A DNA stretch of 7,972 nt from Clostridia bacterium (GCA_017461825.1 JAFTXB010000253.1:1-7972); one strand, 5' to 3'. Counted from the stretch's first letter, positions 1 through 6,241 are shown. Notes: generated from the sequence alone by a model not told the origin. Translations and numbers: made by a program.

Positions 1-1
1 A

Positions 2-697
2 ACCATGATCCAGCGATATTGCATCATATTGGTTTCAGATGGAAACATCGAGCTTACAATCGGTAAAAAAGACATTGTGAATCTCAAAAGCGGAGCGGTA
101 GCGGTAATCGTCCCCAACACTCCGATCTCCGCAATTGAAAAAAGCACCTCAAGCACCTTCCTGATGATCACATTCTCGTGTGATGATTTTATTTTCTTTG
201 ATCTTCATAAAAAATACATCCAAACGCAAGTTTCAAGCGATACCGTTTCACTGTTTTATCAATTGAGCTCTTATATCATCCATTCGAGCAAGCCATACTA
301 CTATTACGAATCCATGCTGATCATGATATTGGACGAAATCAAGCAACACATCATTGCGGAACCCGAAAAACATATCATTTACAATCGGGTCTGTAAATAT
401 ATCAGCACGCACATCGGTGAGGATCTAACGGTAACAAAAATCAGCGAAGCCATGGAGTATCATCCGGACTATCTTTCGCGCATCATTCGCGAATCATACA
501 ACACCAATATTCAACAATTGATCATAGAGGAGCGCTTGGAAACCGCAAAAAACCTATTGCGTATGACAAATTTCTCATGTGAGAAAATAGCATTGCATAT
601 TGGGTTGAATTCCGGAAATAAGTTTGTGAAATTTTTCAAGTATCATACCCATCAAACCCCAAGTGCCTATCGAAATAAATATCAGGTTTCCCTTTGA
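2..697 (+). CDS. AraC-family transcriptional regulator, 5' end cut by window edge
   Basis: This is a DNA-binding regulator of the AraC/XylS family, which usually senses a sugar or related effector and controls a neighbouring catabolic gene set. Counting from the methionine codon at base 5 (230 residues), the first ~100 residues read as the cupin-like effector domain, including a stretch like IELTIGKKDIVNLKSGAVAVIVPNTP. The last ~100 residues carry the two helix-turn-helix units: the first around residues 140-162 (LTVTKISEAMEYHPDYLSRII), the second around 190-215, ending in the family-typical TPSAYRNKY. The frame is open to the left edge, no RBS is visible before base 5, and AraC proteins normally have 20-40 residues before this cupin strand, so the true start is probably outside the window. 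It converges on the next AraC gene. Its coding sequence looks more AT-rich than the sugar genes to the right. Family assignment is secure; the target is unknown. Confidence 0.88.
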   Translation, partial: TMIQRYCIILVSDGNIELTIGKKDIVNLKSGAVAVIVPNTPISAIEKSTSSTFLMITFSCDDFIFFDLHKKYIQTQVSSDTVSLFYQLSSYIIHSSKPYYYYESMLIMILDEIKQHIIAEPEKHIIYNRVCKYISTHIGEDLTVTKISEAMEYHPDYLSRIIRESYNTNIQQLIIEERLETAKNLLRMTNFSCEKIALHIGLNSGNKFVKFFKYHTHQTPSAYRNKYQVSL

Positions 698-764
698 ATT
701 TCGTGTCACCGCATAACCGCACGCTATCCTTCTGCTTGAAATCTGTCAAAAACATAATTTCGGA

Positions 765-805
765 GAAAAAGAGCCTATGCTGCGAATTTGGCATAGGCTT
801 CTTCA
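765..805 (-). terminator. Hairpin terminator for the minus-strand AraC gene
   Basis: AGCCTATGC (772-780) pairs perfectly with GCATAGGCT (791-799) around a 10-base loop. On the minus strand the stem is followed by CTTTTTCTCC, a usable U-run, so it fits as the intrinsic terminator of the AraC gene ending at 829. In the plus direction the following bases (CTTCATT) are a poor U-run, so termination of the left-hand AraC gene here would be weaker. Confidence 0.75.
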
Positions 806-828
806 TTAAAATTACAAAAACAGGCCTT

Positions 829-1674
829 TTATTTGCTTCTGTTGCGAAACTCCCCGAGGCGAATCCCAAAATGCTTTTTAAAGCACTCGGAAAAATAGGC
901 ATCGCTGCCAAAGCCGCAGGCACGCGCGATCTCTCCGATCCCCAGATAGGAATCAAGCAGCATATTCTTGGCGGCGCGCAAGCGTGTGGAGATGATAAAG
1001 CCGTGAAAGGTCTCGTGAAAAAATTTGACAAACAAGGAATTGATATAATACGGATGATATCCGAACATACGCGCCACCGATTGATTGGTCAAGTCGGAGG
1101 CATAATTCGCTTCAATATAGGCACGTATCTGCAAGGCAAGCCACTCTGCCGAGGTGGGACGCTTTGCGTGTTCCTCGGTCTGCCGCAGGATCTGCAAAAG
1201 AACATGTTTCATCAATCCCGACATGCATTCCTCGGCGTATGCCTGTCCGTTTTCTTCCTCCCGACAGATCTCATGCAGAGGTGACCGCAGATATTCTGCA
1301 CGTTCCAATACCACGGGCTTGTGAAAGGGCGGAAAGCTCTCGGCAGAAAAGATCTCCTCACTACGAAAGCTTTTCGCATCGTCAGGGGGATGAGGAGTGG
1401 TTCCGCGTCGGGCATCGTGAAAATCGAAATTGAGGATCACATACTCGTTCCCCTCCTTCCGATTGTCCATCAACTTATATGCCAATGCCGGAGGAAAAAC
1501 CGCCACGCTGTCGCGGGATAAGCGATAGCTTTGCTTTTCAAAAACCAGCCCCATATCCCCTTCCAGCATATAGATCAGCCTATGATCGTAAGCATACAGC
1601 GGTTTCGGATAATCAGGACCGCGTCTGATCGTTTTGGCAAATCGAACATACGGTGTCAAACGTCCATGGTACAT
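829..1674 (-). CDS. AraC-family transcriptional regulator, divergent from the sugar operon
   Basis: This 281-residue protein has the normal AraC/XylS layout and length. An N-terminal cupin-like sensor spans about residues 15-100 (LIYMLEGDMGLVFEKQSYRLSRDSVAVFPPALAY) and a two-HTH DNA-binding domain spans about residues 180-281. HTH1 is near 196-217 (SVARMFGYHPYYINSLFVKF) and HTH2 near 246-267 (IGEIARACGFGSDAYFSECFKKHFG). The start at 1674 is supported by an AAGGAA ribosome binding site at 1682-1687, about 7 bases upstream. It is transcribed away from the isomerase/oxidoreductase row from a promoter physically superimposed on theirs. This is the usual arrangement for a local regulator, so it probably controls that row in response to a sugar or sugar-acid effector. 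Regulation of the operon is inferred from position only. A hairpin terminator follows at 765-805. Confidence 0.93.
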   Translation of the reverse strand: MYHGRLTPYVRFAKTIRRGPDYPKPLYAYDHRLIYMLEGDMGLVFEKQSYRLSRDSVAVFPPALAYKLMDNRKEGNEYVILNFDFHDARRGTTPHPPDDAKSFRSEEIFSAESFPPFHKPVVLERAEYLRSPLHEICREEENGQAYAEECMSGLMKHVLLQILRQTEEHAKRPTSAEWLALQIRAYIEANYASDLTNQSVARMFGYHPYYINSLFVKFFHETFHGFIISTRLRAAKNMLLDSYLGIGEIARACGFGSDAYFSECFKKHFGIRLGEFRNRSK

Positions 1675-1733
1675 TTCGACATTCCTTTCCGCAAAAATCT
1701 TTGGTTTGTTATATTTTATGTTTTATTTGCAGA

Positions 1734-1765
1734 TTGATTATACCATAAATTTATGCTATAATCAA
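1734..1765. promoter_or_regulatory. Palindromic, fully overlapping divergent promoter pair
   Basis: The left half TTGATTATACCATAAA (1734-1749) and right half TTTATGCTATAATCAA (1750-1765) are inverted copies with 15 of 16 pairs matching; the one mismatch is 1743/1756. Plus strand: -35 TTGATT at 1734-1739, 17-bp spacer, extended -10 TGCTATAAT with TATAAT at 1757-1762. Minus strand: -35 TTGATT (complement of 1760-1765), 17-bp spacer, extended -10 TGGTATAAT with TATAAT complementary to 1737-1742. The plus promoter fits the isomerase gene (start 1803) and the minus promoter the AraC gene (start 1674). Polymerase cannot occupy both at once. The dyad may also serve as an operator, which is inference. 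Confidence 0.85.
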
Positions 1766-1802
1766 GGTGTTTCCGAAAAAAAATAAAATAGGAGTCACAA
1801 AA

Positions 1803-2573
1803 ATGAAATTTTCCGTCTGTCTCGATATGATGTTTCAATATACGGATTTTTACGATCGGTTTGCCGAATGCAAAAAAAGCGGAATAGAGACAGTCGAGTT
1901 TTGGAAGTGGAGCAACAAGGATCTTTCGCGTGTGGAAATGCTGTTGCGTGAAAATGACCTCTCTTTTTCGATCTTTAATATTGATAGCAGAAATGAAAAG
2001 CTTTCTTACGATCTCTCACGTGGGATCCTGAACGCCGGCAGAGTCGAAGAATTCATCTCAGCCTTGCGTGAGAGTATCCCGATCTATCATCGCTTGGGGG
2101 CCACGGGTATGATCGTTTTGATTGGCGAAAAAAACGATCTCCCCTACACTGTTCAAATGCAGAATATTACGCGCTGTCTTTTGGCTGCGAAGCCGATCGT
2201 CGAAGCAGAGGGCGTTACGCTCTTGCTGGAGCCTTTGAACGACATTGACCGAAAAAACTATTTTCTCCCCCGTGCCAAGGAGGTCTTAGAGCTGATCAGA
2301 GTAGCCGACAGCAAGCGGATCAAGCTACTGTTTGATCTCTATCACGAGCAAATGATGGGCGAGGATCCCCTGCCGACTCTGAAAAACAATATTGACGTTA
2401 TTGGCCATTTCCATGTAGCGGATGTTCCCGGCAGACATGAGCCCGGAACCGGAAAAGTCGATTATCAACGCCTGCTTACCGCCGTTCGTGACAGTAGATA
2501 CGACGGCTATGTAGGCTTGGAATACAGGGCAACCCGTCCAGACGGCGAGACCCTTCAATGGATGAAAGAATGA
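1803..2573 (+). CDS. Sugar phosphate isomerase/epimerase family TIM-barrel protein (hydroxypyruvate isomerase-like)
   Basis: This 256-residue cytosolic protein belongs to the xylose-isomerase-like TIM-barrel superfamily and resembles hydroxypyruvate isomerases most closely, with a matching length of about 260 residues. Visible family signatures are LLLEPLND with metal-ligand candidate E143, LLFDLYHEQ with D178 and H181, GHFHVADVPGRHEPGTGKVDY around 201-221 and GYVGLEY with E240. Together these form the expected divalent-metal site for aldose-ketose or epimerase chemistry. The frame is open from 1767, but the start at 1803 is preferred: AGGAG at 1790-1794 lies 8 bases upstream, and the protein then begins directly with the first barrel strand (MKFSVCLDMMF). 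It is the first gene of a three-gene plus-strand row with two dehydrogenases, so it probably isomerises or epimerises an intermediate of a sugar or sugar-acid pathway. Members of this superfamily also include inosose isomerases and tagatose/psicose epimerases, so the exact substrate is undetermined. Confidence 0.88.
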   Translation: MKFSVCLDMMFQYTDFYDRFAECKKSGIETVEFWKWSNKDLSRVEMLLRENDLSFSIFNIDSRNEKLSYDLSRGILNAGRVEEFISALRESIPIYHRLGATGMIVLIGEKNDLPYTVQMQNITRCLLAAKPIVEAEGVTLLLEPLNDIDRKNYFLPRAKEVLELIRVADSKRIKLLFDLYHEQMMGEDPLPTLKNNIDVIGHFHVADVPGRHEPGTGKVDYQRLLTAVRDSRYDGYVGLEYRATRPDGETLQWMKE

Positions 2574-2601
2574 TGACATAACATAGCCGATTGTAATTGG
2601 A

Positions 2602-2654
2602 ATTGTAAAAATCCGAAAAACATTATAAATATTGTTTTTTTTAACTTTTACAAT
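2602..2654. other. AT-rich inverted repeats between isomerase and oxidoreductase genes
   Basis: In the 115-base gap, ATTGTAAAA (2602-2610) is inverted at 2646-2654 as TTTTACAAT. Nested inside, AAAAACA (2616-2622) pairs with TGTTTTT (2633-2639), followed by T up to 2642. It could fold as a weak attenuator-like or mRNA-processing hairpin that lowers or separates expression of the downstream oxidoreductases. The stems are almost purely A/T, so function is uncertain. No convincing consensus promoter was seen in the gap. Confidence 0.35.
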
Positions 2655-2688
2655 CAGCAAAATAACATAACAGTAAAGGAGAAAAAGC

Positions 2689-3993
2689 ATGAAAGTAAAA
2701 ATCGGAATCGTCGGTTACGGCTCGTTTTCCAAAAACTTTGTCAAGCTGTTTCGTATGCACCCCGACGTAGAGGAGGTTGCGGTTGCCGAGCTAATGGAGG
2801 AACGCCGCAAGGAGGTACATGAAAAATACCCCGACATGAGAATTTTCAATTCACTTGACGATCTTTTGGAGCGGGGAAATGACATCAACTGCGTTGGTAT
2901 TTTTACCCAGCGTCATCTGCATGCTCCGATGGTCATTCAAGCACTAAAGGCAGGGAAACATGTTTACAGCGCGGTACCGATCGCCTGTACGGTTGAGGAG
3001 GTGCGAGAGATCGTGGAAATCGTCAAGGAAACCCGTCAGATCTACATGATGGGAGAGACCTGCTATTACTACCCCGCTGCGATCTTTTGCCGTGAGAAAA
3101 ACAAGGAAGGCGCATTTGGAAAATTCGTCTATGCCGAGGCGCAATATTACCACGACATTCGAGAGATGTATGACAATTTCTCGCATAGTGGCGGTGAAAA
3201 CTGGCGGCGCGTGGCAGGCATTCCCCCAATGTTCTACCCCACCCATTCGATCTCGATGGTATTCCCCGCAATCAATGCGCATGCCGTAAAGGTGTCTTGT
3301 GTGGGAATGCGCGATGACTTCCCCGATGATATCTACGGCGAGGAAAAAAACGACTTTCAAAATCCCTTCAGTAACGAATCCGCGCTCTTTCAGATGTCGG
3401 ACGGAAGTACCGTGCGCATCAATGAATTCCGCCGTGTGGGCATCAATAAGCCCTCAACCTATATCACCGCTTTTTACGGCGAGCAGGCGGCGTACGATTG
3501 CGTTGCCGATCAGCATCTCTTCCAATACGCACCTTACGTCACGCGCGATGGAGAAGAACCCAAACGTTATATGGAATACGTATCGGATCTGCTCATGCCG
3601 ATCGACTATCTCAAATTCAAGTCGGGCGAACTTAAGGAATATCGACACCAAACCTGGGACGATCACGCCAGCCCCGTCAGCGTTTTGGCGATCGAGGGCT
3701 ATGCAAAGATCCAAGACCTTTCCCGTCTGCCCAAATGCTACCGCTCGATCCACAGCGGCGCACATTTCAATTCGCATACCTTCCTTGTGGATGACTTCGT
3801 CCGCGCGGTAGTGGATAATAAGCTCCCTCCCAACAATGCTTGGGACGCGGCACGCTTTATGATCCCGGGTCTGATCGCACATGAATCTGCTTTACGCGGC
3901 GGCGAGCTGTTGGACATTCCCGACCTTGGTGATGCCCCCGCCGATTTTGAGCGCTTGACCTACAAAAAGAAGGAGCATTATGAACAAGAATAA
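2689..3993 (+). CDS. Gfo/Idh/MocA family NAD(P)-dependent oxidoreductase (AVP-motif variant)
   Basis: This 434-residue protein has an N-terminal Rossmann fold and a C-terminal GFO/IDH/MocA alpha/beta domain, and is longer than the usual 340-390 residues. The nucleotide-binding loop is IGIVGYGSFSKNF (residues 5-17). The position that normally reads EKP, where the lysine is catalytic, reads AVP here (residues 95-97, in GKHVYSAVPIA). The conserved histidine region may be represented by FYPTHSI with H186. The start at 2689 follows AAAGGAG (2675-2681) by 7 bases. The gene lies 115 bases after the isomerase and overlaps the next oxidoreductase by 14 bases, which implies co-transcription. Family members oxidise or reduce sugars, inositols and sugar acids with NAD(P), and some act as hydrolase-like or isomerase-like enzymes. 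The missing lysine leaves its chemistry open. The family call is firm; the substrate is unknown. Confidence 0.9.
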   Translation: MKVKIGIVGYGSFSKNFVKLFRMHPDVEEVAVAELMEERRKEVHEKYPDMRIFNSLDDLLERGNDINCVGIFTQRHLHAPMVIQALKAGKHVYSAVPIACTVEEVREIVEIVKETRQIYMMGETCYYYPAAIFCREKNKEGAFGKFVYAEAQYYHDIREMYDNFSHSGGENWRRVAGIPPMFYPTHSISMVFPAINAHAVKVSCVGMRDDFPDDIYGEEKNDFQNPFSNESALFQMSDGSTVRINEFRRVGINKPSTYITAFYGEQAAYDCVADQHLFQYAPYVTRDGEEPKRYMEYVSDLLMPIDYLKFKSGELKEYRHQTWDDHASPVSVLAIEGYAKIQDLSRLPKCYRSIHSGAHFNSHTFLVDDFVRAVVDNKLPPNNAWDAARFMIPGLIAHESALRGGELLDIPDLGDAPADFERLTYKKKEHYEQE

Positions 3994-5071
3994 GTGGAAG
4001 ATCGCCGTGATCGGTTGCGGAATGATTGCAAAAAGTGCGCATATTCCCGCATATCAATATTATGAAAAGGATTTTGAAGTTGTTGCAGTTTGTGACAAAT
4101 CGATTGAAACGGCACAAGAGATTGCCAAAGCATTCGGTATCGGGAACTATTACAACGATGCCGAGGCAATGCTTGCAGAGATCCACCCCAACGTGGTGTC
4201 CGTGTGCGTTCCCAACGCGCTCCATAAGCAATACGTCATGCTTGCAATGCGGTATGGCGCACATGTGCTTTGCGAAAAGCCACTGGCAATGACACTGACC
4301 GATGCCAAAGAGATGTATGATTATGCCAATGCAAACGGATTGTATCTGATCGCATGCCAATCGTGGCGTTTTACCCCCGAACGCTTCGGCGCGAAGCGGA
4401 TGATTGATCGGGGTGAGCTTGGCAAAGTCTATTATGCCGAGATTTCACGCATTCGCAGGCGCGGGATCCCAACTTGGGGCAATTTCCATATCAAGGAGCA
4501 CAGTGGCGGAGGTGCTTTCGTCGACATAGGCATCCATGTTTTGGATGCGGCGGTCTGGCTGATGGGCAACCCAAAGCCTCTGTCGGTCAGGGCGCACACC
4601 TTTGCCGTGCACACCAATGAGATCGGCTCGCCGGAAGGTTCCGGCGCGTTGAGCAAAAACGTCGAAAAAAGCAAACATTTCAAGCTTGAAGATATGGACG
4701 TTGAGACCTTTGCATGCGGAACAGTCAATTTTGAGGGCGGCTTTGCCATGACCTTTAAGGTCGCATGGAGTGCCAATCTCAAAGAGGAGAACAACATCAT
4801 TCTGTCGGGCGAGTGCGCAGGGATCGACACCGAACACGCCGTTGTTTACCGCGGAGGAACCGAACAAAGCGTGCTTGAAACGGTTCCGCAGCCTTATGAA
4901 GGTAAGGAATTTTACGGGCATTTTTACATTATCGAAAATCTCGCAAAGGTTCTGCGCGGCGAGGCAGAGCTCTTGATCAAACCCGAGGAAACACTGACCG
5001 TCACCAAGATTATCGAAGCCGTCTACCGCTCCGCTGAGGAAGAGCGCGAGGTGCTGATCAGCGAGCTTTAA
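3980..5071 (+). CDS. Gfo/Idh/MocA family NAD(P)-dependent oxidoreductase (canonical)
   Basis: This 363-residue protein has the standard length and full signature set of the Gfo/Idh/MocA dehydrogenases. It has a Rossmann loop IAVIGCGMIA (8-17), the EKP motif at 99-101 (HVLCEKPLAMT) with catalytic lysine K100, and the active-site motif GGGAFVDIGIHVLD (176-189) with D182, H186 and D189. These residues are expected to hold the sugar ring and carry out hydride transfer to NAD(P). The start at 3980 lies inside the end of the preceding oxidoreductase gene (14-base overlap in another frame), with AAGGAG only 4 bases upstream, which suggests translational coupling. It is the last gene of the row and is followed at once by a strong terminator. 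With the isomerase and the AVP-type paralogue it probably oxidises a cyclic polyol or sugar. An inositol dehydrogenase-like role is possible but not shown. Confidence 0.93.
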   Translation: MNKNKWKIAVIGCGMIAKSAHIPAYQYYEKDFEVVAVCDKSIETAQEIAKAFGIGNYYNDAEAMLAEIHPNVVSVCVPNALHKQYVMLAMRYGAHVLCEKPLAMTLTDAKEMYDYANANGLYLIACQSWRFTPERFGAKRMIDRGELGKVYYAEISRIRRRGIPTWGNFHIKEHSGGGAFVDIGIHVLDAAVWLMGNPKPLSVRAHTFAVHTNEIGSPEGSGALSKNVEKSKHFKLEDMDVETFACGTVNFEGGFAMTFKVAWSANLKEENNIILSGECAGIDTEHAVVYRGGTEQSVLETVPQPYEGKEFYGHFYIIENLAKVLRGEAELLIKPEETLTVTKIIEAVYRSAEEEREVLISEL

Positions 5072-5075
5072 ACCC

Positions 5076-5109
5076 AAAAAAGGTCCTGCAATTTCGCAAG
5101 GCCTTTTTT
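5076..5109. terminator. Strong hairpin terminator, bidirectional
   Basis: AAAAAAGG (5076-5083) pairs with CCTTTTTT (5102-5109). The stem continues through T·G, C-G, one C/A mismatch and TGC/GCA, closing a short loop. The U-run on the plus strand ends the isomerase-oxidoreductase row 4 bases after its stop codon. The A-run on the left arm gives a U-run on the minus strand too, so it can also stop leftward transcription coming from the promoter at 5209-5237. Confidence 0.9.
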
Positions 5110-5134
5110 CTTTCTCAATTTTACTAATGTTTGT

Positions 5135-5173
5135 TTAATAATCAATCACTACAATGACTTTATAGAAATCCAT
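5135..5173 (-). pseudogene. Possible 5' remnant of a truncated gene (12 codons)
   Basis: On the minus strand, AAGGAA (5183-5188) lies 9 bases before ATG at 5173. The frame reads MDFYKVIVVIDY and then meets TAA. A well-formed sigma-A promoter lies just upstream (5209-5237). The first residues resemble the opening strand of cysteine hydrolase/isochorismatase-family proteins, which often begin with a hydrophobic VVIDYQND-type strand. The rest of such a gene is absent: 26 bases on is the terminator of the sugar operon. The simplest reading is a gene cut off by a rearrangement near 5135. It could instead be a real microprotein or just part of a short non-coding transcript. The family resemblance rests on about eight residues. 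Confidence 0.35.
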
Positions 5174-5208
5174 TCCAGCATATTCCTTCAAATTTCTCTA
5201 TCAGTTAC

Positions 5209-5237
5209 ATTATATCATAAAGTTTTTAAAATGTAAA
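5209..5237 (-). promoter_or_regulatory. Leftward sigma-A promoter with extended -10
   Basis: On the minus strand, -35 TTTACA (complement of 5232-5237) is separated by 17 bp from TATAAT (complement of 5209-5214), preceded by TATGA so that a TG extended -10 is present. It lies at the far end of the first repeat copy, in the same place as the xre promoter at the second copy. It has no intact gene downstream: only the 12-codon frame and a terminator about 100-125 bases on. Confidence 0.75.
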
Positions 5238-5281
5238 GGAGACGAACTCAATTCTTTACAAATAGAAGTGCCCTATATACC

Positions 5282-5317
5282 TCAAAAATCACTCTGCCGA
5301 AACAGAGTGATTTTTGA
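5282..5317 (-). terminator. Terminator hairpin of the PAP2 gene (repeat copy 1)
   Basis: TCAAAAATCACTCTG (5282-5296) pairs perfectly over 15 bp with 5303-5317 around the loop CCGAAA (UUUCGG on the minus strand). The arm gives a run of five U at the 3' side on the minus strand, about 160-190 bases after the PAP2 stop codon. This implies a long 3' untranslated region carrying the repeat. It is nearly symmetric, so it could act in both directions. Confidence 0.8.
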
Positions 5318-5474
5318 AGTTCCAACCAAAGGTAGAAATTATCTCTTGGAGTTTTAAGAACGCCGTTTGATATCGCGAACATCGTGAGTATCGTTTGATA
5401 AAGTGTTGCACCAAATTTGCACCAAAATCGCATTAGTATTCACCGCTTATTCTACTCGACAAAATGAAATTTGT
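5282..5474. repeat. Composite intergenic repeat, copy 1 (after the PAP2 gene)
   Basis: This non-coding stretch matches 7062-7314 in order and orientation. Read on the minus strand from the PAP2 stop codon it has: an ACAAA/TTTGT hairpin; a diverged AT-rich part; a 32-bp block (5398-5429) identical to 7239-7270, containing TTGCACCAAA twice at an 11-bp period; four TATCG-type units (5362-5393); a conserved AATTATCTCTT stretch; and the terminator hairpin. Similarity to the other copy continues leftward through a TTTACAAAT segment to the promoter at 5209-5237. No convincing gene is present in it. Confidence 0.8.
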
Positions 5475-6134
5475 TCAGCGGCTCTTTGCTACTATGTTAC
5501 CGATAGAATAATACATCAACACAATCGCTGTGCTCAACAAAGCACCGCCGATGATATCGGTAATCCAATGTACGCCTGACACAAGTCTGCCTATAACCAT
5601 AAAGGTAATAAACACGGTAATCGTAAGCATTACACATCGTCTGAATAAGTCGTTTTTAATACGGGTACAAAGCTGCATCATTGCCGTAGGCATCACACAC
5701 ATCACAAGTATAGTTGTTGATGACGGATAGGATGCTTCTAAATATCCGTCAATGAGTGTCGGTCTGTAATTGATAACAACTATTTCAAAGAGGATATATA
5801 CCGCCATTACGACGACGTAAAATCCACCGAGCGTAAGAATGCTTCGGTCAACTTTTAATAGACTCTTCCTTTTGATACATTGCACAATACCGAGAACGGC
5901 AAAACCGAATGCAACGCCAATCGGAACAAGACCAAGCCAATCCGTAATTATGTACAAGGACATATTCACACCCGTGAGATTGTGAATGTAGCCGTTCAGC
6001 GTAGCAAAGCCCACGCTCGATTGTCGGGGACCGATTGCCTCAACGTCAACGAAGCGAATTAACACAGTCCACAACACAAATACCGCAAGCAAGCCCACTC
6101 CTACCCAAAACAATCTGCTGTTTTTCTTTTCCAT
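5475..6134 (-). CDS. PAP2-superfamily membrane protein with degenerate catalytic motifs
   Basis: This 219-residue integral membrane protein of the type 2 phosphatidic acid phosphatase superfamily has about six hydrophobic segments (near 9-27, 60-84, 100-121, 138-150, 165-181 and 194-213). Of the three family motifs, C1 (KX6RP) is E117...R124-P125, with the lysine replaced by Glu. C2 (PSGH) is PSST at 137-140, with the acid/base histidine replaced by Thr. C3 (SRX5HX3D) is GRLVSGVHWITD, keeping R183, nucleophile H189 and D193. Active members dephosphorylate lipid phosphates such as undecaprenyl pyrophosphate, while the altered C1/C2 makes ordinary catalysis doubtful. The start at 6134 has an AGGAAGG site (6145-6151) 10 bases upstream. 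It lies downstream of the membrane-anchored Xre gene and has its own likely promoter at 6179-6207. It ends exactly at the edge of repeat copy 1. Confidence 0.85.
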   Translation of the reverse strand: MEKKNSRLFWVGVGLLAVFVLWTVLIRFVDVEAIGPRQSSVGFATLNGYIHNLTGVNMSLYIITDWLGLVPIGVAFGFAVLGIVQCIKRKSLLKVDRSILTLGGFYVVVMAVYILFEIVVINYRPTLIDGYLEASYPSSTTILVMCVMPTAMMQLCTRIKNDLFRRCVMLTITVFITFMVIGRLVSGVHWITDIIGGALLSTAIVLMYYSIGNIVAKSR

Positions 6135-6178
6135 TATTCTTTAACCTTCCTTTTGTATATTGGCTCTCGCCTGAATAC

Positions 6179-6207
6179 ATTTTAGCGGAAGGCATAAGAA
6201 TAATCAA
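6179..6207 (-). promoter_or_regulatory. Probable promoter of the PAP2 gene
   Basis: On the minus strand, TTGATT (complement of 6202-6207) and TAAAAT (complement of 6179-6184) are separated by exactly 17 bp in the 107-base gap between the Xre gene and the PAP2 gene. The expected start of transcription is about 40 bases upstream of the PAP2 start codon. The PAP2 gene may therefore be expressed both from here and by read-through from the Xre gene, since no terminator is visible in the gap. Confidence 0.6.
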
Positions 6208-6241
6208 GAAACGGCTTGTCACAGGCGTGATACGTTTCGTA

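Noticed and set aside
694..1284. Plus-strand open frame of 196 codons opposite the second AraC gene
   Set aside because: It lies antisense to a clear AraC-family protein with both HTH units, shows no family features and has no RBS; it is a shadow frame.
3857..4360. Minus-strand open frame of 167 codons across the two oxidoreductase genes
   Set aside because: It is the complement of two well-supported Gfo/Idh/MocA genes; the His/Cys-rich translation is typical of an antisense frame.
4445..5077. Minus-strand open frame of 210 codons opposite the 363-residue oxidoreductase
   Set aside because: It is fully antisense to a protein with intact EKP and GGGxxxDxxxHxxD motifs; it has no promoter or recognisable domain.
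5248..5433. Minus-strand 61-codon frame reading FWCKFGATL at its start
   Set aside because: It spans the terminator and repeat, and the equivalent frame is not kept in copy 2, so it is not a conserved gene. A link of the 32-bp block to an integrase end was considered but cannot be supported from sequence alone.
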